Positions 33,429 to 44,952 of a stretch of 64,000 nucleotides of DNA are shown here, one piece after another. The notes beneath the pieces were generated by a model. The model was not told where the DNA came from. It did no database searches and was given only the letters and a program-made list of their open reading frames with translations. The position numbers and the translations under genes were made by a program. The stretch lies in NCBI GenBank assembly GCA_008704415.1, contig VXIS01000148.1:44183-108182 (forward strand). Direction: 5' to 3'. This DNA comes from Sphaerosporella brunnea (lineage: Eukaryota > Ascomycota > Pezizomycetes > Pezizales > Pyronemataceae). The stretch's first letter is position 1. Each line of letters starts with the position of its first letter.

Positions 33429-35372
33429 ATGATACTGCTACTCACATCTCTCTGGCAACGACGAGGAAGACGAAAACCTACTCTCGACTTTGCGGCGGCC
33501 TTACTACTCTACACGTTGACGATTGCGTTGGTACCACCATGGGTGGGGGCGTCGGAGCTGCTGGAAGGAAGCGATGAGACTGTGTTGTATACAGGGGGAA
33601 TCGCAGGACTCGGTTTGGGGGAGCTAGACCTTGGGAATGCACAGGGCTTGGACGGAGTGGGCATCGGAGGTGCTCAGCTGGATTGGGCGGGGCAAAAGCG
33701 TTCTGCGTTCACACGCGAGGAGGAAAACGGGGTTGTGAGAGCGCAGAATATCAACTGGGGAGATAGTTGGATCCATCACCTGTCAGCCTCGCAGATCTTT
33801 GGGGGCGACACCGCCACGTCGGCGGAGCTGAAGAAGCGTGAAGATGACGGATTTGCGGAACTGGACGACCGGCAGGTACGAGGGAATAAGACGGTGCATC
33901 TCACCTTTAATACTTGTTTGCAACCTATCTGGAATTCGTCGGACACTAGTACCGCCCCTCCACCGCTGCAACTGTTTTTCTCGAACTCGTCCAGCAACAA
34001 GTCGCCCGGCCCAAATGTCCAGGGCAAAGTGCAATACGTTGTGGGAGTCGACGAAGGTTATGCGAGGTTCGACATCGTTACTTCAGGTGATTTATGGGTC
34101 GGGGTGTATGCCTCCGCGATGCCATCGGCGGAGAAGGACCAATGGTTGTCTAATCCGCCGTGGAACTACGAGCTTGCTTTGTCAACTGAGAACTATTACC
34201 ACGGATACGAGACAAAGCAATTCCTTTATCTTGTTGACACCGACGACTCGACAGCTCTGTTTATCACTGGAAATATGACGGATCACTCTTCCGAATTCGG
34301 CGGTGTTGATGAAGACCCCGCCAACTTGAAGAACCAATCCTTCACCCCGTATACCATGTATGCGCAAAACAGGAACGTGCCGAGCCGGTTTAAGGGACTC
34401 GGGAAAAGTTACTGCGCCGTGCGGCAGCTTGCGAATATCACTCCCGGTAGTACGGATGTGTCCTTGACCACCCGCGGCCTGGGCAACTTCCCGAAGCAGC
34501 AATTTTACCTTAAGCAGTTGAATCGCTCATCGAACTATCATGCCTACCTCGCTCGTCCACGAACGAGTATCGGTACAACGGCCGGGATTCTCTGGGAGCC
34601 ACTCGTAGCCAACACCAAGACAGACGGCAACTGCCAAATTATCTACAACCTCCCCTTCTGCTCTGAAGTCGCGTATGCCGTGCCCAGCAATCCTACTCTT
34701 TTCGACGCAAAACAACTTATGGAGTTCTACGACAATGGCGCGCAGCAGTGGTGGGCAAACTTTACGTATTCTCTCCAGCAGGTCCAATGCAACACCACCA
34801 GCTCTCGTGCTTACAGCCTCGCCCGCGATTGCGACGACTGTGCTGCCGCCTACAAGACCTGGCTTTGTGCCGTCACTATCCCCAGGTGCATGGACTATTC
34901 GGCAAACTTCCCATACCTCGCCGCACGCTCATCGAACCTGCTGTTCTGGAACGCTTCTGCCAATGGCTGGCAGAAGCATCCGTGGATGCCTGTGCTCGAC
35001 GACCAGGAGGTCAGCCAATGGCAGCAATCTGGCGGCTGGCTGGGCACGGGCAACAATCAGAGCGTTGTTCCTAGTAGGAATTCTGCCATCGATAGCACTG
35101 TCAAGCCCGGAGCATACAAGGAGATCCGCCCATGCAAGGATCTGTGCTGGACCCTGGTGCAGAGCTGTCCCAGCCCTATGGGCTTCGGCTGTCCTGGCGA
35201 AGGATCGTGGGCGAAAGAAGTGGCTTATGGCGAGAGAGACGTCGAAGGCGATGTCACCTGCAGCTATCTCGGTGCTGTATATTTCTTGAGCGGGACTACG
35301 CCGCAGATGGCCATGAGTTTGCGGTGGCTGTGGGGATTGGTTTTGATGGCTGGGTGGTGGGCGGGAAGATAG
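33429..35372 (+). CDS. mid1: Stretch-activated Ca2+ channel subunit Mid1
   Basis: A single exon encodes 647 residues. A hydrophobic signal-like segment lies at about 20-42 (FAAALLLYTLTIALVPPW). The extracellular-type body has many N-glycosylation sequons and the family blocks VHLTFNTCLQP, FDIVTSGDLWVGVYAS, YELALST and YNLPFCSEVAYAVPSNP. The C-terminal third is cysteine-rich (CDDCAAAYKTWLCAVTIPRC ... CKDLCWTLVQSCPSPMGFGCP) and ends in a short hydrophobic tail (GLVLMAGWW). In yeast, Mid1 with Cch1 forms the high-affinity Ca2+ influx channel of the plasma membrane. The length is normal for filamentous fungi. The second copy at 53841-55710 lacks the last residues. Confidence 0.9.
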   Translation: MILLLTSLWQRRGRRKPTLDFAAALLLYTLTIALVPPWVGASELLEGSDETVLYTGGIAGLGLGELDLGNAQGLDGVGIGGAQLDWAGQKRSAFTREEENGVVRAQNINWGDSWIHHLSASQIFGGDTATSAELKKREDDGFAELDDRQVRGNKTVHLTFNTCLQPIWNSSDTSTAPPPLQLFFSNSSSNKSPGPNVQGKVQYVVGVDEGYARFDIVTSGDLWVGVYASAMPSAEKDQWLSNPPWNYELALSTENYYHGYETKQFLYLVDTDDSTALFITGNMTDHSSEFGGVDEDPANLKNQSFTPYTMYAQNRNVPSRFKGLGKSYCAVRQLANITPGSTDVSLTTRGLGNFPKQQFYLKQLNRSSNYHAYLARPRTSIGTTAGILWEPLVANTKTDGNCQIIYNLPFCSEVAYAVPSNPTLFDAKQLMEFYDNGAQQWWANFTYSLQQVQCNTTSSRAYSLARDCDDCAAAYKTWLCAVTIPRCMDYSANFPYLAARSSNLLFWNASANGWQKHPWMPVLDDQEVSQWQQSGGWLGTGNNQSVVPSRNSAIDSTVKPGAYKEIRPCKDLCWTLVQSCPSPMGFGCPGEGSWAKEVAYGERDVEGDVTCSYLGAVYFLSGTTPQMAMSLRWLWGLVLMAGWWAGR

Positions 35373-36933
35373 TTGGCGCGCGTCTTGTTTGTATATGATC
35401 TTATTGCGAATTTTTTTTTGTCATTCCATTGATCCCTGAGGTCTCATCCTGTTGTTTTTTTGATTGTGGTTTATTGCAGGGACGAGAAATGTGGCGGCGG
35501 CGTTTTGTTGCCTTGGCATGTGCGTATGTTGTGCATGCAGCCGAGGCCAGGCGTTTTTGCTTTTCTTTTTGGGCCTTGTTTTTTTCTCGTTCTGTATGTA
35601 TTGGATCGGATACCTATTGGGTTAATTGGCGGATGCGGTGATGATATCCTGTTTTGTTGGTGGTGGTAGTTGGTGGTATACTTGGGATGCATACTTAAGT
35701 AAGTATGCAGTGCACTGGCGATACCTAGCGAACAATATCATTCGAGTATTTGGATGGATCCCCTTCCTGAGTTGTGAGTGGTTTTTTTGTTTCATCATAT
35801 TGCATTCAACGAATCGCCGGGCAGGCGGGCGAGATTCGAGTGGGGAGTGAGTGGTATGACATGTTTGTCGTGTTACTTGAACTTCTTCAATTGCATGGCT
35901 GCTGACATCATGTCCAAAAAAAAAAAATCTCCAAGAAAGCTCGAGACCCAAGTACTCTGCCACCAGGATCGCTGCGTTTTCACTTACCACCGCGCACCCT
36001 GTGCGATCATGGCATATAACATCCAAAATCCCGCCTCCCCGAGTGGGCCGCTCCCTACTTCTCCGCCTGAAGCCGACACACGCAATTGTGAAAGACTGAA
36101 TGCAGCCAACGACAGCTGGGTTTTGGCCATCCATGCAGATCCAGGGATGAGGAAACCCAGCCCGAATGCTTCGAAGAACCCGTTAAGCTACTAGATGCAT
36201 GCTTTGAAATGGTCCTGATCGATCATGATCAGCAGACCTGTGGCCGGTACGAAAAGCAGTACAGCGTCGCCCTTGGGCCTTGGGGCTATCTTGGCAAAAC
36301 TCCATACAGTTTAGTTTTTGTTCGTTTGGCGGTATGATCTTATTAGACCCGATGTGTTAACCAGGCTGCAAAGGCCAAGGCGTTTGGGGGGGCAGACTGA
36401 ATCTGTCGAAGGTAAGGTTATGCCACTTTGCTGGCGTTGAAGCTCATTTTACAAACCCTATATCGATCGTCATGACTGATATTCTTATTCTAAAAGCGCA
36501 GTGGCCATGAGAAATATTTTCTGGACCAGCGGCCCTTTTAAACTGCATGCAGAGTGCTGGTGCTGAGGTCTATGGTATGCCGGCCCTTGGCTATGGCCCC
36601 GGATACTGGACTACAGACTACTGGTCCTGACGGTAGAACGCACCAGAGCAAGCGTTTCAGTGTGGCGAACAAAGAAACAAATGATACGAGTGACCTTACA
36701 TGATCCGCCTTGGCGATTATTGGCTTGGCCCTTTGAACATCGTGTCGCGACGAACACCGCTATCATCTCCTTCCAACCTCCTCCAACACCACGCCAAATA
36801 TCTGTGAAGCTCCTCAAGCTTGAGCCCTCCATCGATCGAATCTTTGTCGCTGCCATCAAAGCTTTCACTAGCCTAACAACACGTTCACCGACCTCAACAT
36901 CCAACCTCACCACCGGCCACGGCCGCTTACGCC
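35373..36933. other. Intergenic region between mid1 and ctr9
   Basis: About 1.56 kb. It contains the mid1 3' UTR, a T-rich stretch, and a segment (about 35300-36009) that has no counterpart in the right arm. The last 200 bp are the ctr9 leader. No gene is supported. Confidence 0.55.
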
Positions 36934-39900
36934 ATGAACGGGCATTCTTCGAACGGCTTGTCGCAGTTCCGACGGCCGCGCTTCGCCGAAATTCCGCCGA
37001 GCATAGATATCCCCGTTTCCGCCGGTGATGACGACGAAGATGACGAGACCGCGGTGGTAGAGGTAGACCCGAACGCGCTCCCGGATGACCCAACGGAGCT
37101 CTGCACGCTGCTGGAGAACGAGAACTCGCCGCGTCGCTTCTGGATGCACATCGCACTTGCATACGCGAAGCACAGCAAAATTGATACCGCGATTGAAATC
37201 ATGTCCAAAGGTCTCCAGGCGCGCGCATCGGTCGCGGACAGGCACGAGAAGCTTCCAATGCTTAATTGCCTCACGTGGCTGTTTCTGCAGAGGAGTAGGG
37301 AGGCGGGAAAGAGTGCGGGTGATGCGGCAGGTCGGTTGTCTTGCGCTTCTTCTTGTGTGGCGCTGCTGACGGCTGTGTAGACGCTTCTGGATTCGCCGCC
37401 GCTGAAGCAAAGACGAAAGAATCATACCTCCAGCTTGCTACACAAACGCTCAACGAGTCTACACGATTGGACCCGTCCGCCGCTGTCAATTCGCTTGCTC
37501 GAGGTATCTACTCGATCTTCAAAGCTTCGTCGCAGAACCCCAACGAGCGAAATCACCACCTGGAGCTTGCGCTCAAGATCTTCGACGATGCTATACGGAA
37601 CTCTCGGGGTGGCAACATGCTGGCATTAATGGGCAAGGCGCGTGTTCTCTATGCTCGGAAACGATATGACAAGGCGCTCGAATGCTACCAGGAGGTGCTT
37701 CTCAAGCGGCCTGATATGGACCCAGATCCAAGAATAGGTATTGGAATGTGCTTTTGGATGTTGGGTCACAAGGACGATGCGAAGATGGCATGGGAGAGGA
37801 CATTGGAGATTGATCCAGACTCCAAGGTAGCGCACAGCTTGATGGCTGCGTACTACCTACATGTGACCTCGACGATGCCGGAATACGACCCCTCGTGGAT
37901 GAACAATTACCGACAAGTGATCGACCACACCCAGAAGGCCTATAAGCTCGACAAGAACTTCCCCATGGCGTGCGCAACATTTGCGAGCCACTTCTTCTCC
38001 AAGAAAGGCTACCAGCAGTGCGAGTCTCTTGCGAAGAAGGCCATTGAATACAGCGATGTTCCCGGGATCACGAGTGATGGCTGGTATATCCTGGGAAGAA
38101 AGGCCCACGCAGAGGGAGAGCTCTCCACCGCCCTATCATGTTATCGGAAGAGCGACCAGACGAGAGAAGGCGGTTGGCTGCCAGCCAAGATCGGAGTTGG
38201 CCAGGTGCAGGTCCTGATGAAGGATATTCCTTCAGCAAAACTCACGTTCGAGGCGATCGTCCAAGAAAACCCTAAGTGCCAGGAGGCTAAGACAATCCTC
38301 GGTACACTTTACGCCCATGAGGTTTTGTCCGCTGTCCCAAGGTCAGGTTTCGCCGGTTCCAAGGATGACATTACGGAGCTTCACAAGAAAGCTATATTTC
38401 TTCTCGAAGGTGTTAGAAACATCTGGAGGAACGATAAGCGAACCGATCCGGCGAACGAGGCGGTCTTACTGACACTTGCGCGACTCTATGAGCATGATCA
38501 GCCCGAAAAGTCGTTGCTGTGCTTGCAGGCCGTTCACCAGATCTACATGGAGGTCAAAGAAACAGACGAAGATGTTCTCGTGCCGATTCAGCTGCTTAAC
38601 AACATAGCGACGCTGTATTGGCACCAAGAGAAGTATAGCAAAGCGCGAGAGCTGTACCAGGAGGCTCTCGAGGCGATTCCTCTGCACAAGGAGAAGGACG
38701 AACATTTGGATTCCGATGCACTTGCCACCACCTTAACCTACAACCTTGGTCGTTGTGAGGAGGCTGCAGGTAACTTTGAACAGGCAACAAAGCATTACAA
38801 CCAATTGCTTCAATTCCACGACGATTACGTCGACGCAAACATGCGGCTCACATACATGGCGCTCCGAAATACATCTCCGGAAGGTCCTAAGATGATTTCT
38901 AAGCTGATGCAAACGGATGGCAACAACCTCGAAGTGCGAGCTTTGAACGGCTGGTATCTGAGCAAGCAGAAGAGAAAGCCGCTGGTAAATATTGCCGAGG
39001 ATGCCGAACAGCGTCATTACAAGCATTCTTTGCAACATTACGACAAGCACGACCGCTTTTCGCTCACCGCAATGGGAAATCTCTACCTCCACACCGCGAG
39101 AGAAATGCCCAGGGCTACAGAGTCGGATAAGGAGAAGAAGCGGAAGACATACGAGAAGGCTGTTGAATTCTTCGACAAGGTCTTGCAGCTTGACCCCAAG
39201 AACGCCTATGCGGCACAGGGAATCGCCATAGCGATGATTGAGGACAAGAAAGAACTCCGCGGAGCCGTCGGAATTCTCACCAAAGTCCGCGAGACCCTTG
39301 CAAATGACGGTCATGCAGTGGTAAACCTAGGCCATTGTCTGGCGGGACTTGAACAGTGGGGTCGGGCTATCGAGATGGTGGGTCCATTTTTTCCTATCCA
39401 TATCACTCGTTTTCATTTTCCCGTTTTTCTGCATTCTCTTCCCCTTTTTTGTTGGCCGGATCCAGGCTCTCTTGGCTTCTGGTCTATGTTGGACCAGTTT
39501 AGAAGCTATTTTTCTCCGCACACGCACCGGTAGTGCCCGACGGCTTCGCCGTGGTACCCGGTACATGTCGATACACTGCGGGGATGTTTCGTCAGTGCTT
39601 CTTGGCGCATTGCCGCTGTCTGACCTATAGACGCGCTATCTCACACGTCCTCTCTTTTCTTATCACTTGTGGAACGGCATTGTGGGATGCTACAGCTTCC
39701 GCGATATATTGGGCACGGGTTGATGTTGGGGCCATGTCCCTGCGTCTGACATACATATCGCTCAACAATTACCCTTGTTCTGCTGTCTGTCCTGGCTCGT
39801 GCGTGCATAGGCTCGGTGCCCATCTTTTGCATGGGTGCCCTTTTTTCCGGCGCGTTCCTGCATATCACGATCTTCTCCTTTTCGGCTGTAGTAGCACAAT

Positions 39901-41514
39901 TGTTCGCTAACATCTGTCAGTACGAGACGGCTCTCAGCAAGCACAACCAAGGCCGGGATCCGAATATCCTCAGCTGCCTGGGAAGGGTGTGGTATGCCAA
40001 GGGCAAGAAAGAAAGCAAGATGGAGAAAGAGAAGGCGTTTGAGAGTATGAAGAACTCGTTGGAGTATGCAAAAAAGGTGAGACCAATTCCGTGAAGGACG
40101 GCAAACAGTTATCCGCTCAATCCCGCTGACACGCATTCCGGAAACAGGCATTGGATATCGTCAAAGAAAATCCGGTGTTCATGTTCAATGTGGCATTTGT
40201 GCAGAGCGAACTGGTGAGCCAGATCTTGCAGCTCAATGAGAACCAGCGCACTGTGGCCGGGATGGAAGCAGCCGCCAAGGAGCTCGATGAGGCCGTGCAG
40301 TAAGTTTCCCTACCCCAAGCCTGCCTGTTTCTTTCTTTATTTTCCCCTCAATGCTTGGTTGGTTAGGCCGTACCCCGCCCCCCCTGGTCTGAGGTGGTGC
40401 GGTGAGGTGTCCGAGCTACACACGGCACGGCAACTGACTCGGGCGGGGTTGGCTATCGGAGGCGGTCAAAGAGTGGAAGTGGGGCAGATTTGGTGGCGAT
40501 CTACGACGTTGCCCTACGTATTTCCGCCCCACCTCCGTCTGCCCGTGTGTCATGACTGGCCAGCCCACTGGTGCCCGGATGCGAACCCGGGTTGCCGGAA
40601 TATCACTGTGCCGCGTTTCTTTTTTCACGATTACCCCTCTTCCCTGTTAGTCTCCGCGGGGCGGAGCCAAAGCAACCAAATGCTAATTAGTAAAACGCAG
40701 AACATTCAAGACGGTGGCAGCGCACAAAACGCCGCCTTACCCGCCTAAAGATATTGAGGCCCGTGCCAGCATGGGCCGCACCACGCGCAACAAGCTCGAT
40801 CGCGCTATCGCCACCCAGAAAGAATATGAAGAGCGCAACGCGGCCAAGCTGGCCGAGGCCCGTAAACGCCGCGAGGAAGACATCAAACGCCGCCAGGCCG
40901 AGATGGAAGAAGCCCGCCGGCGTGAGGAGGAGAAAAAGGCTAAGGTTGCAAATGAACGCAGACGCATCATCGAGCAGGCACGGGAGTATGCGGAGCGCAA
41001 GGAAGCGGAGGAACGGGAGAGGGACGAGCGAGAGGAGGGCGCTAAAGAGGGTAGACGCCGTAAACGTACCGAGGGAGAAGGAGGCACTAAGGGCCGCCGT
41101 CGTAGAAAGAAGGACTTCGTCGACAGTGACGAAGAACTGTCCGGAGAAGAGCGCCGCGGAACCCGCCGCAGCCGTAGTGCTGCAGCGGTCGGTGAGGACG
41201 GGGAGGAGCCGAAACGGCCCGCAAAAAAGAGGAAGAAGCTTACCCGTGGAAAGGCAGCTATGGGCAACTTCAAGAGCTCAGAAATGGTACACTCTTCGGA
41301 TGATGAAGATGAGGAAATCACTAGAATGGAAACCGCCATCGAAACCGAAGGGGTCAAGAGGAGGAAGCGAGTTGCCGTCTCGGATGACGAGGACGATGAG
41401 ATGGATGATCTCTTCGGCGACGAAGACGGGGATAAAGCTGGGGATGTCGAGATGCAGGATCAGGATGCTCCTGCTGCAGCAACAATGGCCGATGACGATG
41501 ACGACGATGAGTAA
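36934..41514 (+). CDS. ctr9: PAF1 complex TPR subunit Ctr9
   Basis: Five exons, 36934-37330, 37381-39377, 39921-40076, 40148-40299 and 40701-41514, close in frame to 1171 residues. The bulk (about 40-960) is a superhelix of tetratricopeptide repeats (RFWMHIALAYAKHSKIDTAI; YDKALECYQEVL; AVVNLGHCLAGLEQWGRAIEMYETALSKHNQG). The last 200 residues are a highly charged Lys/Arg/Glu coiled coil followed by acidic stretches and a poly-Asp end. Ctr9 is the scaffold of the nuclear PAF1 complex, which travels with RNA polymerase II and supports H2B ubiquitination and H3K4 methylation. The third and fifth exons are preceded by unusually long introns (543 and 401 bp). The first intron (37331-37380) uses the donor G|GTCGGT. 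Confidence 0.92.
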
Positions 41515-44500
41515 AATCTGTGTTATCACTGGTTTCTGTTTTCTACACACTTGGCATTTGTTCTGTCTCTATCTCATGTGTTGTGCGTTCATAGAGTTTT
41601 CGGGAGGGGTGGCAGCGTAAATAGCATAGATACTTGGTATCAATCATCACACGGCTTGTCGAGATCAAGTCGACAACTTTTTTGGAACAAGCTGGTTATG
41701 GTTACAATCCCAGTTTCAGTTCAGGTTGTGGTTTTTGTTTTTGTTTTTCTATTTTCGGTGTGTTCTTTATCGAGTTGGATTTTCCGGATTGGAATGTGCA
41801 TCCGGGGCCCCGGGTTGATGCTTGCCTTGCTTTGCTTTGCATTGCATTTCGGCAGGTCAATACGACGGGTTTGATGCTTTTGAGCTTGGGGTCCGTATAT
41901 ATGGTGCTGCTTCATGCAATGGCTGAGTGCATGTAAATAATGTAGGCATGTATGTATCTAGGTATGTAAACGCAAATTATGCATTGATTGTGTTTTGTTT
42001 GGGAAGAGGAGGAGGAAGAGGAAGAGGCAGAGGAAGAGGAAGATGATGATAGGGTGGTCTCGGAGAAATTTCGGCGTTCGCTCGTTCGGCGGAGGCTTCC
42101 GGCATATGTCTTTTGTTGGTGGCGGCGGGCGGGCGCCGAACCGATATACAACTTGTATTGATCGCCGGCGAGCGAGCGCGCGCGCGCCTGCCTCGTGCCG
42201 GGGATGTGCATATGTCTAACAGATGTTGTGTTGTTGTTGTGCGGTCACGGGGAGGGTGAGTGTTGGTGCTAACCGTCGGGTGTACGCGCTGTACTCAGTA
42301 ATAAAGAACCTTCCTGCCTACGTATTTGTTTGTTTTGTCGTAACCAAACTAACCACTTAGTTACGAAGCTGCTGACTGCTGCGCATGCTTAACAGATCGT
42401 TTGTGGACCTATCGTTGGGATTTCAGAGCACAGACACACATACACACGAGCTGTGCTTGCTTTGTTGGATCTTGACCCATCAACTCCCGTGACCTGTAGC
42501 TTCCCAGAGCCAGCGTTTGCACACACATGCACGCACGCTTGGTAAATGTTGATCTTCCCTTCCGGGCCTTCCCACACGAATGAGCGCTGAGTGGTGGGTC
42601 TGGGTTAGGGGATATTGACGCCTTGCAGCCGCCGAAGGCGGGGGCGGAGCTGTCACCAGCGGCGCGCGCGGCCTGACTTAGAGTACTCAACTCTATGCTG
42701 GCCATGTCTCAGCGACAACCCCAGCCTTGCGTATGTACATAACATACGTAGTTTAGGGCCCCCGCTTATGTTTCACTCATTCGCTCATCGGCGGGCGGTA
42801 AGACATTTCAAGACGGGCGGGCGCGGGGAGGGGGGGGGGGTAAATTCCGTTCTGCTGGCTATGTATGGAAAAAAAACCTTTAACTCCTGCACGGATGCTG
42901 CCGTGGTGGTGATTGCGGTGAAGAAAGATGGAACACCGCGCTGCTGCTGCTGTTGCTGCCCACGCTTGGTTGGAATTGAAATACACCGCGCGGAGAGAGA
43001 AGACGTCAGTGGTTTTTGTTGAGCTGTGGTCTAGACTATCTACGTCGATTAACCATTTTTTTTTTATGATGGCAACTTGCGGCTATGGGGGTTTCTCCGG
43101 ACGGGAACGGGCGCTTGTTTGTTTGCTTGAGTTGTATACGTAGAGTAACGCCCCTTCCCGGCGTTCCCGTGGGTTTTCAGTTGATTGCTAGTTGCCGAAC
43201 TGCCCGGTTCCGTCCTCTTCCCATCTCCTCCCGACTTTCGACGAAGTTGTGAGGTGCTACTCTACTCTGTAGGTGGTGCCACATAGCTGCGTGCGTGTTT
43301 CCGGCACATGTACCCTATGTGTGCAGTTTACGTATCGAGGTTCGACAGCCATGTACGCAGCAGCGCCTGTAAAGACTGAAACGAAGCGTGGCAGTTTTAA
43401 ACTTCACATATACATATGTATTGTATACATGCTCCTGAGTACTCGTACATACATACACACGTACACACACACATACATACATACATACCTCCTACATATG
43501 TACGCGCCGCATGTAGGCTGTGTTACAAGCCGCAATTTGCAATCTGCACGGTGATGATGGCTGGGTTTTAACGTTTTTGGTTCCTGCATAAGTGAGGTTT
43601 CGAAGCTGTCTGCAGCTGGCTGGCTGGTTGGGCTGGTTACAGCCTGGCGGGGGATGGCGTTCGTTCGGCTTTGGCTAGCTGGAATATTTGGACCTGTCGA
43701 TGGCTTCCATGGAAGCCCGTGGAACATCCCGGGGAGGGGGGGGATTTCGCTTGTGATGGAAGTTTGACACCACTAATGAGTGGTGACGCCAAAAGGAGAA
43801 ATGCAATACTGGATGTAAGTTAAGGTACCTTGGTGGCGATGATCGACCGAGAGAAAAAAAAAAAAGGAGATGAGATGAGATGTTAGTTCCGCCGCGGCGC
43901 GCGCGGCGAACAGACTGCCGATTGTAGATATTAAAAGATCTTTTCACCTTGTTTGTTGTTTTTTTTTCTTGTTGGATTTTTGTGCTAGGTATCTTTACGA
44001 TAGATCTACATACCTACTTGCGGTGTGTACACTGTACATAGAGATCGAGCAGTATCATAGTAGAAGTAGGGAGGGTTTTCTGCACTTTTCAAGCTCTCGT
44101 GTCGGAGACCCTAATCCAGCAGGGCTCGGCCCGTATGTGGCTTGCCAACATCTGATGTGGGTGCAGGAAAAAAAAGAGCCCCCCATCCCCCATCCCATCG
44201 CGATTGCTGCACGACACCGACAACGCAAACATGTACAGGGCTCCGGCAAGTCCCTTCCCCCATGTTGTCACCCTCATCGGATCGTGGTGGAGGAGGAGCC
44301 TGGAGCCATGGTAAAATGGAGACCGAAGAATTGGCAGCGATCGTTGACAGAGATGGAAGGAAGTAACGAACGAATGAAACGAAACGAAACGAAACGCCCG
44401 TTACTTCTCCAGATATATCTCTCGAAGTATAGGTAAGTATCTAGGGGCCGGCAATTCGAAGGTCGCGAGAGCCCGAGATATGTTTTTTTTTTTTTTTTTT

Positions 44501-44938
44501 TGCAACATCAACAATCGCAACAGCAATTGCACATTGTAAAGACCATCACAACAGCGCACCATTTCAGATAGCTCAAAACTCAATCGGCCATCGTTCCTCC
44601 AACATATGTCCCACGCGTGCACGAATTCGAACGGCCCCCCAACACCCCAACACTGAAAAACCTCACGCCATGCACCACTGTTCGTGGGATTTGCACGCGG
44701 TTACATTTATAAGACGTGATTTTCTTTTTCTTTTTTTTTTCTTTCTTTTTTTTCGTGCAGGAAGCGTTGTCAGAGATACGCTACCTGCGATGGGAAGTCG
44801 ACACATGTTCTTCAATCGCAAGCACCGCACGTGCACACACACACAAACACAAGCAGACAAACACACATCGCGAAGTCCGAGCCCACTTGCCTGGACAGGA
44901 CGCGTTTCCTCGGTACTTCTTGCATAAGGCGTATGTTG
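41515..44938. other. Non-coding, microsatellite-rich region up to the palindrome centre
   Basis: About 3.4 kb after ctr9. Visible are GAA/GGA repeats (about 42005-42040), a GC alternation (42174-42188), ATAC/CATA repeats (about 43440-43500), a G10 run at 42831, T19 at 44483-44501 and a CA-rich tract (44830-44872). Short ORFs are generated by these repeats. I see no gene. Confidence 0.55.
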
Positions 44939-44952
44939 GGACAACATAACTA
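44932..44952. repeat. Centre of the giant palindrome
   Basis: The fold point reads TATGTTG - GGA - CAACATA (44932-44948), a 7-bp stem with a 3-nt loop. After four extra bases (ACTA, 44949-44952) the inverted copy continues with CGCCTTATGCAAG. Confidence 0.95.

Larger units (their letters stand above)
25133..44938 (+). repeat. Left arm of a giant inverted repeat
   Basis: This segment is repeated in reverse complement from 44942 to the right edge of the window. Matching positions sum to about 89,866 near the centre and about 89,133 at the outer end; the change is due to indels in the right arm. The reading frames of ctr9 and mid1 are intact in this arm, so I take it as the reference copy. The outer limit is set by the window end, so the true arm may extend further left. 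The region 25133-44938 is also the only part of the window that carries the HET relic and the hypothetical gene pair. Confidence 0.95.

Noticed and set aside
37341..37380. Extended reading of ctr9 exon 2 from a TTG near 37341
   Set aside because: The segment lies in the first intron; splicing at 37331-37380 restores the frame from exon 1.
40560..40650. tRNA-like B-box (GGTTCGCATCC, minus strand) inside a ctr9 intron
   Set aside because: The invariant A of the T-loop is not in place, and no D-arm or A-box was found at the right distance.
40754..41620. A 288-codon Arg/Lys-rich open frame on the plus strand overlapping ctr9
   Set aside because: It is a shifted frame of the charged Ctr9 tail. 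Its composition is the by-product of Glu/Lys/Arg codon repeats, and the ctr9 frame is clearly the real one.
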